64,000 bases of DNA. Origin: Liolophura sinensis (taxonomy: Eukaryota > Mollusca > Polyplacophora > Chitonida > Chitonidae). The position numbers and the translations under genes were made by a program. Location: assembly GCF_032854445.1 (NCBI RefSeq), contig NC_088300.1, positions 10,604,001 to 10,668,000 of the forward strand. The letters are read 5' to 3'. The first letter of the stretch is position 1. The number at the start of each line of letters is the position of its first letter. A model generated the notes under the pieces. The model was not told where the DNA came from. It did no database searches and saw nothing but the letters and a program-made list of their open reading frames with translations. Shown one piece after another: positions 35,020 to 46,517 of this stretch.

Positions 35020-35555
35020 TCAGAAGTTGGATTTCAGTCCTTTCTTCAAGACTCTGTTGAATCTCTCAACTGCTCCGTTGCTTTGAGGATTGTTTAGAGA
35101 TGTCAGACGTTGTTGGATTCCGTGTCTGGACAGAAACGTTTCAAATTCATCTGAAGTGAATTGGACACCGTTATCCGACATAAAAACACCAGGTAATCCC
35201 CAACGAGCGAAAAGATCTTCCAAGATACGAATAACTGTATCTGGAGTTATTTTGTTGGTCGTAGCAGCCTTAGGCCACATGGAATGGAGATCATGTACAA
35301 CTAATAGAAATCGCGGATCCTGTAGAGCAATTTGAACTTCGCCGAAGATGTCTGTAGCAATCTCCTTGCAAGCTTGCGTTGGCCAAGGGATGGGCTGTAG
35401 TGGAAGTTGAATGGGTTTTACCAATTTATCACTCAGTGCATATGGGTCACAGTTTCTCACGAAATCTTCAATGTTCGTGTTTATGGAAGGCCACCAGACG
35501 ATTCGCGATATCTCTGCTTCATGCTAACTTTGCCTGGGTGGGCACTATGCGCCAT
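35020..35555 (-). pseudogene. gypsy integrase, zinc finger broken, core intact
   Basis: The N-terminal HHCC finger starts with AHSAHPGK (35555-35532). A frameshift lies between it and the rest, and the CxxC pair reads CDPY, so the last zinc ligand is a Tyr. The core from 35460 to 35020 keeps the catalytic triad, which I place at D37 (ATDIFGE), D96 (SDNGVQF) and E132 (AVERFN) counted from the Met at 35460. The D96-E132 gap is 35 residues, the classic DD35E spacing. The frame stops soon after the core, so the C-terminal DNA-binding part is absent. Confidence 0.85.
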
Positions 35556-35695
35556 ATTGAGGTCACTTTCTTGAAGACTGTCAGGTATTACTGCTCTAGA
35601 ACCACGGGCGATACAAGAATCATTCCAAACAGATAACTCATGCTGAAGGCGGTGAAAAGCTCTCAGTTCTGTTGAAACATGATAAGGCCATCCAT

Positions 35696-36285
35696 TTAAA
35701 CCATAGTTGTAGATCTGTCTGGAATTAGATCGCCGGCTGAAGCTTGCTTGAGATCTTCCTGGGTGATAAGACCACCGAAATCAGTTCCAAGAACGCCAGT
35801 ATCCTCTGTCGCCGACGTTGACACTGTTTCTTCCGGGGCTAGTCTACTGAACCTGTCTGCTACTTCATTCTTGTTTCCACTGATATGTTCCACATTGAAC
35901 TTGTACGGAAATAATCTATCCGTCTGTAGATTCTCAATGGTCTGTGCCTTGATCCAGATGTTGACAGTCATGCTTTTAGTGCTTCATGGTATGTTCCCAA
36001 AGTAAATTTGCTACCGTAGAGATACCTGTCACAATGTTCACATGCAAATATGCATTCAAGAGCCTCGCCTTCACTCATGGAATATTTCCGCTCTGTAGGG
36101 GAGAAAGTACGGGAAGCAAAAGCCTCTGGGCGTTCATGTCCATCCGAGATTTGCGACAGCACTACTCCTGCAGCGTATCCCGACTTGTTGAGGAGATCAG
36201 TTCCCATAAGACTGGTACCGTCTTTAGTGACGTAAAAGAGAAACTTTTGATCATCGAGAAAAGTACTTCTTACACAGAATCTCAC
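35696..36285 (-). pseudogene. protease end fused to RNase H; polymerase domain missing
   Basis: The frame at 36285-35968 starts with a segment like the end of a gypsy protease region (YVTKDGTSLMGTDLL). It passes directly into RNase H (SGYAAGVVLSQ, then RPEAFASRTFSPTERKYS). The first catalytic Asp, normally just before SGY, is Lys at the junction. The distal DH pair reads YH, while the central Glu in EGEALE remains. A second frame at 35971-35696 carries the linker (NVEHISGNKNEVADRFSRL). About 500 codons of reverse transcriptase are therefore missing, with the reading frame preserved across the join. Confidence 0.78.
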
Positions 36286-36439
36286 TGAGAATTGACACCT
36301 TGGCGCCTAAATAATGCCCTGGCCATTAATGTTCACACAACAGTGCTTAACTGTGAAATGAAAATGAAAACACACATTAGACTGAGATATCTGTGTTATC
36401 CCCAGGGTTACCTTTTTTTTTTACCTGTTTCGTAGATCG

Positions 36440-36552
36440 ACACATAAATCCAAAATGGCCACGCTGTCCACAGGAATCTCAGTTTTGGTCATTTCCTGGA
36501 CGATGCTGACAGCGAGTTTTGTGTGAGAAAGATCCACAGTTAGTACAGTGCT
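36440..36552 (-). pseudogene. gag nucleocapsid, two zinc knuckles
   Basis: On the minus strand the first knuckle reads CTNCGSFSHKTRC. About 13 residues later a second reads DSCGQRGHFGFMC, with its first Cys codon changed to TGA. Two knuckles separated by a basic spacer are typical of gypsy gag ends. Confidence 0.75.
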
Positions 36553-36952
36553 GCTTTTGCTGATTCGTAGTCACTTAGCGATGTTGTTGCCGACGCTTGT
36601 ATGGCCGGTGTTTTACACCCTAAACTGTTAGAGTTAAATTTCCATGATCAAGTTTCATCTTACTTGTTGTGAAGTTGTGAAATTAACGAGTCACTGAACA
36701 TTTTTTAATTTTGAATGGCCATTTCAATTTGCGTGGCAAGTGTTACTGCTCTATCCAGGGTTAGCGTGTCTGCTTCTATAAGCAGGTGGTCACGAATGCT
36801 TGGTGTGCTGGTTTTCTCGATAATTTAATCACGTATCATCTCGTCGTGAAAATTTCAAATTTACAGGTAGAGAATAATTCTCTGAGTGTAGCTGTGTACT
36901 GTAAAACTGATTCACCAGGGCGCTGGATCCCTCCCGGAAGAGGTGACGTTCG

Positions 36953-37219
36953 TCACAGCGTTTGTTTGGGGCCATAGTGAGAGTTCAAAGCCCTACCGCG
37001 TTTTTTATACGAGTCTGTGTTTCCCAGTTCGGAGAAGATACCTTGTCCTTCAATTCCAAGGCAGTGTATAGAAATTGCACATTTCCGAGCCCCAGACACG
37101 CCCTCGCTGTTCAGTCCAGTGGTGGTTAGATAAGTTTGAAAACTGTCATACCACGATACGGATGGGCCTCCTGGACTGGCTAGAAATGCCGGAGGTGGTG
37201 GGAAGGGAAATTCAGCCAT
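36953..37219 (-). pseudogene. gag N-terminal fragment
   Basis: Starts MAEFPFPPPPAFLASPG at 37219 and continues with RKCAISIHCLGIEGQ, a gag-like pattern common to invertebrate gypsy elements, then stops at 36953. The remainder up to the zinc knuckles is decayed. An upstream in-frame Met at 37330 exists, but I prefer 37219 because the Pro-rich start is the usual gag beginning. Confidence 0.6.
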
Positions 37220-37391
37220 CCGTGTGGCCAAATGTATGTTGTGTGTGCGCAGGTGGAGGAAAGAAGACAAACAACGTCGATCTTCTATTCTCGCCATAGC
37301 AGAGATACGCGCTTGTACAGTCATGTGCACTCGAGATCATGGGCCTTTCTACGTGATCGTACGGTATCGATAGAAAGCTCGAGTATAGATT

Positions 37392-37462
37392 GGCGCCATC
37401 AGCGCAGTGATATCCCCTCAAATTTGGGGAATTTGAGGGGATATCACTGCGCTGATGGCGCC
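37392..37462. repeat. perfect palindrome, 33-bp arms with 5-bp loop
   Basis: Left arm 37392-37424 begins GGCGCCATCAGCGCAG. Right arm 37430-37462 is its exact reverse complement. The loop is TGGGG. It lies just outside the 5' end of the decayed gypsy element. No mismatch was found in the arms. Confidence 0.97.
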
Positions 37463-40062
37463 AAATTTATTTGTTGATAGAGGAGTATCAAATATTTAAT
37501 GAGTACTTCCATATATTAAACCTAAATCCATACCAATGGTATAAAAATCAAGCACCTACCTGCATCCGAATTAATCAAAACATCCAAAACAAAAATGAAC
37601 TATTTACTCACGTATTAGCTAATGAATATTAAATTTTTTAACATGGCGGCTCTCTCGAAAGACAGAATGAAAGGCACGAACGTTGAAGCAGGTCACCGCT
37701 CTTCGTGCGGCATAATGAGAAGAAAGATGTCACTGCACTTTAATCGATTGTTTATGGTAAAAGTCTTGTATGAGTTTATACCACGGGTGATGGTGTCGAG
37801 GAACCGACGATAACTATTGTTATATTTTCTCTGAATTCTGTTATGCAAAATCAAGTGGTAAGTTTGCAAATATATTTAAATAGCTATGGTTCAGCTTGAG
37901 TACGGGCAGTGATAATAATACCCACGAACGCCTGTAAATAGCGCATTGCCCAACAGTTCGGTACGTTCGCCATCACCTGCAGTTGTTTACATTTGGCGAA
38001 AGTAGTCATCTCAGTTCATGTGACGTAATGCACGAGCCTCGCTTTCGACGTCGTGTATTTCCCAAGTATATTTCATATGTAATCTCAATGGAGGCAGTAG
38101 GTGCATTTCTATTTTAGAAAGCAGTCATGTGATCACAAAGGTTAATACAAAAACATAATTGACATTTATACCGAACATACGAGAGTAGGACCCAGAGAGG
38201 TGTGACAAGAAAGTGCAAATTTCAAAATTCTGTAACTTTCCAAATCAGAAGTATAAAACTTGGTCGAATAACCCAAACAAGTTATACGACCATAAAACAG
38301 ATGGTTGCTTAATAATAAAACGCCAAAAATACACTCTCGATCAAAAACGACAATTTTTCGTTCAAACGAGGCGCTTTGTCTTTCTTTTACAGCATGAAGA
38401 TCAACGTTAAGCAGAGAAATATCTTTACAGAAAGTTTCTTGTGTGCATTTCTGCTGTCAAAGTTTCGTTTTGGTTAACGTTTGTCTTCATGCGTAAAAAA
38501 TAAACTTTATATTGTGATCAATTTTGTCATGTAAGCAAGTTTAAATTCGGTATTTCTGCCAAATCGTTGTGGGTATTTTTTCTTTTGGCAACAAACTTTT
38601 TGTGTGAGTAAAGATATAGGCTGTTTTGCATTAAATAAGTTTTATCACGAATAAGAAAGGATAATTGTAAAGCCATGCTATTACGTAACGTGTGGCAACT
38701 ATAGCGAAATCATACGCGAATCCAGGTCGAGAGCACATGCAGCCCTCAAGCTACCATTAACAGTAACATGTTATGCTGTGTCAGTCAGAGCTTTAGTCAG
38801 TTTCGCTTCTTGAGGTGCACAGTGACTTGCACTGTGGCCGATTCCCTGCGTTACCATACCTGGTCATTTTGGCCATTCACGAAGCATGAGTATTATATAT
38901 GTACTCTTATCCAAGGTATACCAGTTAACCCTCTTGGCGGGTAAACCCTCCGTTGGGTGTGTATGTAGATTGTTCTCAATGCATACAATGTTGTAACAAC
39001 GCGGTAGGAATTCCACCGGCACACAGGGTCTAACAGTTCACTCTTTACAGTATAGAATTTTGGTCAGCTGTGGTGGAAAACTGTACATCAAGCCTTCAGC
39101 CATCCTAAAGAAACAACACTTTTTGGCACCTGGAGTATATACCACGTACAACCACGTGTCTATATAGTTCTGTCTCTTTTTTGCGAGATGCAAATATCCA
39201 TAGAAACCGATTTTAAGCCCTCGCATTAATGTTCCTTTTTGAAAGAAATCTTAATACTAGTCACTTATTGTATGTTTTCACTGGACGGGGATACTAATTT
39301 ACTCTCTCAATATCGCTATATTTCTCCACGTTAATAAAGTCATATGCATTTGCAGCAATGAATTTATGACCGTTCAGACACAGACAAAGTATTATTTCAT
39401 GAAATCAATCGAAAGAATTTTCTAACAAGGTTTGGCGTATTTTCGGTCTTGTTCGTGTTAAATAGCTGATAATGAATCTTGATCACAAATATAGGTCTAT
39501 CTTCATAACTGGGTCGCCATAGAAATCAACTGAAAGGGTACCGAACTTTTAATATCCATAACCGTAGAATTAAATAGGTCTTACTATGGATCGTAGAGAA
39601 TCCAGTACAGGAAAATCCAGACGGTAAAAACGCCTACTTACTTTGATGTCAGGGAAATATACGAACCCAGATTATGCATGTGCTAAACAAAGGCACTTTC
39701 TTAATAGCCTATGGTCCTAAAAAAGGTACATTTTACGGCGTATGGACGGATAAGCAGAAATGTTTTCATTAACTGGATATAAAACAGTCAGACCGGTTTT
39801 AACTACTCAGTATTAATTTGACACTGGCTTGAGCCAGGTCTTGTCTATACGATCAGGGACATTACCCACTCTCTTGTCTATTATGACGCTCCTGGAGGTT
39901 GCTGCGCGAGGATTTGCCATGAACGAAATGGGAAGGTAAGCATGTGTTGATGTATCCATGCAGGGCACTAGCTGTTGATGATTATGTGTGCCACTGAAAA
40001 TATTGCGTTACTGGACGATTAACTTTTGATTCTTCAGTTGCTTAGAGTGTGTAAGTACCCGC
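37463..40062. other. anonymous DNA
   Basis: No gene, array or transposon that I can support. Short frames only. Confidence 0.5.
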
Positions 40063-41560
40063 ATGACCTATATATCCACATGGGATTTCTCTACTCTCTA
40101 TACTACGATTCCTCACAAAGATCTTATTCAAAGAATATCGTCGTTAATTGTCTCGGTATTTACTAAAACTGGTCACCGTTACATTAACATCAGAAGCAAT
40201 AAGGCTCTCTTTAGTTCTACTCTTTATAAAGGTTACCACTCATGGGATGTTACATTATTTATTGAATTACTTGAATTTCTCATTAACAACATCTATGTGA
40301 AATTCGGAGATACCATTTACCCAACAGTGCATAGGTATTCCAATGGGTACCAATTGTGCGCCTCTTTTGGCAGACCTATACCTGTTTTCATATGAATACA
40401 ACTATATGCAGAAATTACTTAAAAGTAATATCTTTAAAGCTCGATCCTTTTCATTTACCAAGCGGTATATTGATGATATACTGGCGTTAAATAATCCCCA
40501 TATTGCTGAAGCGGTGAAGGAAATCTATCCGCCTTCATTGGATTTAAAGGAGACAACAGATAGTCTTGATGGTACATCTTATTTGGATCTATATCTGTAC
40601 AATGACGGACAAGGTCTCCTTTCACGCCGCCTTTACGACAAAAGGGATAATTTCAATTTTGATTTTGTAAATTATCCTTATTTAGATAGCAATGTACCAA
40701 AGGGTCCTGCATATGGCGTATACATATCTCGCCTTGTACCATTTGTCAGATCTTGCGTTAATTGTGATGACTTTAATCTGCGTCACAAGTTGCTAGTTCA
40801 AAAACTAGTTTGTCAAAGATACTCCATCAAACGCCTTCATTCTAAGTTTCTCAAATTTTACAATGAATATAACACTCTCGTTGGCAGGTATGGACAGAGC
40901 GTTCAGAATCTCTGGCGATTTGCATTGTGATCAACCACATAGACGGCGCTGTTATCCCTATGTACATATCTATCACGTATATGGTATTTAACAACATAGA
41001 TAGCGCTGGTTGCCCAGTGTAACCGTCTATCTTGTATGTATTTGTAACATCATAGATGGCGTCTCTTGCAGCATGAGATCTTTACATATTAACGGGAAAG
41101 ACGTAATCGCCCGTTGCTTTTGAATCATAATCTGATGGGTTAGGGTGTGTAACGCTCGTCATTTTCAAACTGTATCTAACACCGCTTAACCTGGGGCTAG
41201 GGGCCGTAAAGGTAGCCATGCTAATTACATCAGCATGATGCCTTTATGAACAGTTGCAATCATAGCGCGACTGAGATACTTGTTTAGCTGTTATTTGACA
41301 TGGAACTCATTAACGGACTACGAATTTGAACTTTGATATGGAATTCATTTTTGAATATGGAACCTTTGTCTTCGGGAATTTGAGATCTGTTGGGTTTTGG
41401 GCAGCTTATAGGCATTTATGTGAATGTCCCGTTTTTGCTAAGCATGCTTTTGAGGATTTCCAGTGATGAAAACCACATTCGATGCGAAACAGGTCATGTG
41501 TGACTTGCCTACCTCCCAGAACGGGGATGCTGGGTGGGATCTGGGTCTTTCTTAATCCAA
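40063..41560 (+). pseudogene. Penelope-like reverse transcriptase fragment, copy B
   Basis: First frame 40063-40332 has RT motif A (TWDFSTLYTTIPHKDL). A +1 break at about 40330 moves to a second frame with GIPMGTNCAPLLADLYL and the catalytic YIDD at 40466-40477. It then has GTSYLDLYLY, RRLYDKRDNFNF and KFLKFYNEYN, ending at 40930. The N terminus and any GIY-YIG endonuclease are absent. Downstream, CATAGATGGCG-like words occur three times at 40940-41070, and GATGCGAAACAGGTC near 41485 resembles tails of such elements. I lean towards a Penelope-like element from motif style; another non-LTR class is possible. Confidence 0.8.
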
Positions 41561-43504
41561 GGTGGGAGTGGACCGATAGGAATCATGAATACAGCTAGTG
41601 AATTTTATCACACTATTTCTTCACGTCTATATTCATTAAGTTATCATCTCTATATTCTGGAGTCTTGTATCCGTCCATTTTGATGCCTGGATCCGGCTTG
41701 ACCGTCGGCTGTTTACATGGCCTTCCATTTGGCGGAGGATGTGTTGTTGTCACGCTATAGGCGACGATGACGTGTCTTTCATGTCTGGTCACAGACGACA
41801 AAAACAAATAGTGTTGCTAATACCAGTCATGGCGAAATTATTGGCGGCCTTTTAGTGGGGAAAGACTATTAACGAACAAAAATGGTAGGTCTTTAAGACG
41901 AGAGACTTGTTCCATGAAAGTTAGGAGAGGATCGATGCCGCGAGTGAGAATGTTGTCGTGTCAAATACCATCGGCTTTTTCCGGGTTCCTGAAGAGGGGT
42001 TGACATTGTACCCTGACCGCCCCAGACCGCCCCGCCCCCACGCTCCCGAGAGTAAGTACACATCACGACCCTCAAGCCCTTACTTCCGCTAGGACTTAGT
42101 GTGAAAACTCTGAAAAAAACTCAGGCGTCTCCCCCTTCATGTGTTGTCGTGCGGTATGAGATAAGAGCAGTGGTCGAGTGGAATTAAGGCCTAACGCCTT
42201 CTGAGATAAGCAACTTAAATAACCCTTAACTCACAAATCTTTATAACCCGTGCACCATACAAATTCACACCAATTTTTTCAACAAAAAACGACAATACTC
42301 GGGACCATTAAGTGTTTCCATATTTGATGTGAATATACCTATGTATATCTAAATGTTACATGGGTTAAAACTTTAAGTACCTTATATTCAATAGCTGAAT
42401 GCATCTCCAACTATGTACTTGTAGGCAGAGAATTAAAGCAAGATTGAGACAGACACCACATTTTACGTTTTGAATTTCATTTTTCAAAATATGATGTGTT
42501 TCTTTACAATGTAAACTATTGCTGTAGTCATCGCCTTAACGCCTCCTTTCCTCACCGATTGTCATACGTTTCCTGTTAATTACTCTGAGGGGCATTAATC
42601 GCAGCCAAAATGTGCAAACAATTTACAAATTTGATAACATTTAATGATTGTTATAATACTGACGTCCGCAAACCCTTTATACAAACAGCTGTGTTGAATG
42701 ATTCCATCTATTAAAAGACTGACACCTGGTATTTGTAAAACCCAGATTAAATCATCGAACGATTATCTGCTCTATATGGTTACTGGCGCTGTGAGACACA
42801 TTGGCACTGCTGAAACATGGTCTGAGAATCATTCCCTTTCCACTACACCTGTGTTTGTCACTGTGTTTTTACCTGAAGACATCCTTTACCTATCCTAATT
42901 ACTGGAAGGATCAAAGAGCGTCGATCGCGCTCTAGACTTCCTTGGCAAACAAAACATAAAAAGATGTCAACTTATGTTCATTCCCATTCTGCATTTTTAT
43001 GAACTGGGAAAACTTTCTCTGCTGTATTCTTCCTGAATATTTTGGATAGATCGCAAAATGATATGAAGATTGTCGATTTACCCTTTAACGCCAAAATCCC
43101 ATGGTATATATTTGCCCTAAGGATTCACATTACCAGCAACTACAAGAAAACGTCTGTAATATGTTTCCGTCCGAGTGAGACATGAAACCTGTATAAGTCA
43201 GGTCTCTCATTTTGATCTGATACGATTGTGAATCACTGATTTTATACAGCATACGACACTTGCCTTACTCAAGCTCTGACGAAACGCTCACTCTAATGGC
43301 TTGCAGAATTCCGGCACTTAGTGATAAAAACTTGACAAGCTAATTTGGGTGACGTATATGGCCTGATTAGATTGTGTCCATGTCAGCATAACCTGGTCTA
43401 CATCCACACTCCGCACATGTCGGTATCGCGCTACAGGGGTGGGGGTGGGGGTGTATATATGCCTAGAACAGAGTGTATATAGCCTACGTGTGTCTATATA
43501 AATG
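41561..43504. other. anonymous DNA
   Basis: No supported feature. Short overlapping frames on both strands and a C-rich stretch near 42020. Confidence 0.5.
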
Positions 43505-43665
43505 TACACGTGTATCTGCTGTATAAGTGTGCACGAATGTTATCCTGTACATAGCAACATAACGCTATATAGAGGTACATGTACACGTTTATCTGCTGGG
43601 TAAGTATACACGCAGGTTATCTGGTACACATGCAATATAACGCTATATGGAGGTACCTGTGCAAG
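43505..43665 (+). repeat. two degenerate copies of a 76-bp unit
   Basis: TACACGTGTATCTGCTG near 43505 and TACACGTTTATCTGCTGG near 43581 start two units that both end in CATAACGCTATAT(A/G)GAGGTAC. Confidence 0.7.
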
Positions 43666-45236
43666 CAATAGCAACCCACAACAGTTGTAGGACCAAAATA
43701 ATTTAGTGATATTTTCCCAAGGTTTCTCAAAGATACGTCAAGATCAGTTAAAACTATGATGCAAAGCCGTCCGTTTGTTTAACGCTGCATGTATACGTGT
43801 ACATCGGTGAACATCTAATAGGCGAAGGCCTCATGTGTCTTGACCACAAACCTTCAGTTCAACAGAAATTAATGCTTTTATGGTTTTGCATTCTGACTAT
43901 GCTCTATACCTTCTATTGTCCTTTAATAACAGGTTCTCGAATTAGCATGTACATGAGAGACACCAGTTTTGAGGCCAAACAGCCACCAAAGCTGCAGGCT
44001 AGCTAAACTCTGCACAAGCTGATTGTGATAGGCCGGTACGTTGTATGGACATTGGTGTTCACGAATGCTGTAACGTGGCAGTTTATTATCCCTATATGCA
44101 GTCCTAAATGCATTGTGAGAGACACATACGTGTCTCTTCCGGAGATTATGTATTTTCTTACTTATTTCTTTGATTGTAATTTTAGGCCTTACACAAGATT
44201 CACTCACTTATACTATAAGGTGGACAGGTTTATCAGTGGACTGTGGTCTCCAGCGATACCGGCGATGTTTACCACTTAGCCAACCAAGTTTCCTAGTCGA
44301 ACTATGATCTTAAGCAGGAGCGCCTTGTGTTAAAATCCCCGGCGCTACATTCCTGGTTTTGTTCAGCAGGGTCATCAGCTACACATAGGGATGTAAGGTG
44401 GTGTCGGCTCTTGCAGATTCCACCTTAAAGCTGACAGATTAAACATCAGAGAAATGAGCAGATTAATACCCAATTCAGCGCTAGTATCTGATCATATCTT
44501 GGGTATGAGATGAAAAAAGAAGCGAATAAAATTAGGATTTTGTAGAAATCGTCAAGTATGTTATGAAGTAGCAACAGACAGTGCATTTCAGAACCGAGTT
44601 ACAATGCAACAAATATATCCCATGACGGAATGCGATTATAACTGACTAACGGTAAGATTCATTGAATTGTGAGTAAAATAAGTATTCGTTGAACATTTCA
44701 TTGTTGAGTTCCAATACTACTGTGTCCGTCAGCCTGTAAAACAGCCTTCACAGTTCGGTGTGATGTATATATAGGCCCTGGACTGACGAGATGTGCAATA
44801 GGGCTTAAATACCGTACATAGGGAAGTCTCCCACAAGAGAGCTGAAACCCACTGAGGAGGAGAGGGCCATATATGTACAGTGGTACTCAGTCTTATTTCC
44901 TTGTCGGGCACAGACTTAAGCTCAGACGCCTTGTCAGGGCAATGTTTGAGTTACGTCACTCAAATTCGCGGCAGTACTATCGTACTGGTTATGGTTTACG
45001 CTGATGCGTCGTCTTTCCACTTAGGCTATTACCGTTATATACCAGTTGATCCAACAGGATTTCCACGTAACGGTTTATCTGTTACTAGTATATCCTACAA
45101 CACTGGCGTGTGCTGTAATTACATAATTTGTTTTTGCTCCATGACACTTTACTCTGCATATGACACATCAATGGCCTTGTGTAGTAGAGTGGTTATTTTC
45201 ATCTAGAGTGGCTATTTTCATCTACATTTTCATCTA
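43666..45236. other. anonymous DNA with unassigned open frames
   Basis: Frames on both strands overlap at 43797-44279, and a + frame runs 44880-45206. None shows a domain, splice context or coding bias I could recognise. Confidence 0.45.
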
Positions 45237-45237
45237 C

Positions 45238-45304
<67 letters not shown>
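45238..45304. repeat. (TA)n microsatellite
   Basis: About 66 bp of uninterrupted TA, preceded by three copies of TTTTCATCTA(C/G)A. Confidence 0.96.
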
Positions 45305-45306
<2 letters not shown>

Positions 45307-45830
45307 CCTTAGTCAAAGGCTGAATATGCTAATACAGTTACCTGGCCATAGTTTGACAACGTGAGGATTTTGGGTGGAAGTTTGTTTTTGAGCTTTGAGG
45401 GGGCAAGGAGGACGTTGGCGTGGGGAGGGCGGGGGGGGGCTTTGTCTAATCATTCTAGCATTCTTGCTTCAAAAAATCAAGACACGTAGTCTTTATCCTC
45501 GATTGAACACATTTTTAAACAAGCAGATGAAATATGTTACAGGCGATCGTCTGCTTTTCAATAAAATATCAAATGTGCTTTACGCTTGTATTTGTGTATA
45601 GTTGTATATGTAGTACCTTACCGTTTTGTACCCTAGCAAATCCACTAAGCTAAAAGCTCCTCTACATAATTCTAGTTCTCTCTAATTATGTTCAGGGCTA
45701 GTTAAGAATTGTGCGTGCATTAGATCTGTGGACATTACGGGATTTAGAGATATCTCTGGTCATGTAATTTGGGTTTAATATTTATTATCATACATTCACC
45801 CCACGGTGCTATTTGCGTGAACAAGTCAGA
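45305..45830. other. anonymous DNA upstream of the bHLH-PAS gene
   Basis: Contains a G-rich run near 45,430. No gene supported. Confidence 0.45.
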
Positions 45831-46139
45831 ACAACCAATGATAGGCCTCCGTTGGTGACAAAGTGAACTGCTGTCCACCACTCTAGACCCTTATCGTTCA
45901 TCATTGACTATGCATAAGGTGAGGTAATGAATAAATATGACCTGATTTCAGTTGAGACCAATGGGCTTTGAAAGGCCAAATCACGTGGCTCTGACTAGTG
46001 TAGAGGCCCATTCAGGCCGGTATCTCGTCAGACTTTCGCCCGCTCTCTGGCTGACACGAGCTCAAACAGCAGCTGGTCTGCTGTTATCAAACATTCGTAG
46101 TATTTAGCTGTTTATTTTATACGATTTTTAAATGTAAAC
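45831..46139 (+). promoter_or_regulatory. likely promoter and 5' UTR of the NPAS4/dysfusion-type gene
   Basis: A CCAAT box at 45835-45839 and an E-box CACGTG at 45982-45987 lie 300 and 155 bp before the start codon. No TATA box was found. E-boxes are common targets of bHLH factors, so self- or cross-regulation is conceivable. The start site cannot be placed from sequence alone. Confidence 0.4.
46132..46137 (+). promoter_or_regulatory. start-stop upstream ORF (ATGTAA)
   Basis: ATG at 46132 is followed directly by TAA, ending two bases before the main ATG at 46140. Such minimal upstream ORFs can hold ribosomes and lower translation. It acts only if the transcript starts upstream, which is expected. 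Confidence 0.6.
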
Positions 46140-46192
46140 ATGGTGATAATGTCGGGTCTATCCGAGGAGTTGTGCTTGTACGACTTTGGCAG
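46140..46192 (+). CDS. NPAS4: NPAS4-like exon 1
   Basis: Encodes the first 17 residues ([17 protein letters not shown]) and two bases of Arg18. The donor is GTGAGT. A second in-frame Met at codon 4 could also be used. The vertebrate protein has a much shorter lead of three residues before STKGASK, so this N-terminal extension is less certain than the rest. Confidence 0.82.
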
Positions 46193-46465
46193 GTGAGTGT
46201 ATGTTATTGTCCATGTGGTATTATTTCGACAAGTTCAACGTGTTAACGGGGTGTAATGTTCAGCTTTTGCTGTGTCATGTTAAGCTGGGCAGATCTACTT
46301 AGACAGCTGTGTGGGCTAACCATGTGTATCTCTTGTACTTCTGTATGAGGTGTGGCTAGTCAGATTTTACTTACAATTGCCTTTAACTGCCGTCTTAGAG
46401 TACCTCGCCCGTCTCCGCTGACGGTATTTGCTGGATGTAATAGGGAACAGCTGTCAAATTTAAAG

Positions 46466-46517
<52 letters not shown>

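Larger units (their letters stand above)
34751..37305 (-). mobile_element. internally deleted Ty3/gypsy-type LTR retrotransposon
   Basis: Order on the minus strand: LTR-like word near 37300-37270, gag start at 37219, two nucleocapsid zinc knuckles (about 36550-36440), end of protease fused to RNase H (36285-35968), RNase H/linker (35971-35696), integrase zinc finger (about 35555-35449), integrase core (to 35020), polypurine tract (about 34797-34785) and a second LTR-like word at 34785-34751. The words at the two ends share ATAGAAGATCGACG / ATAGAAGATCAACG. The polymerase domain is missing and frames are broken in several places, so the copy cannot move by itself. gag-pol order with integrase after RNase H is that of the Ty3/gypsy group. 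Confidence 0.85.

Noticed and set aside
43797-44279. Overlapping frames on both strands
   Set aside because: No domain, splice context or codon bias to favour either strand.
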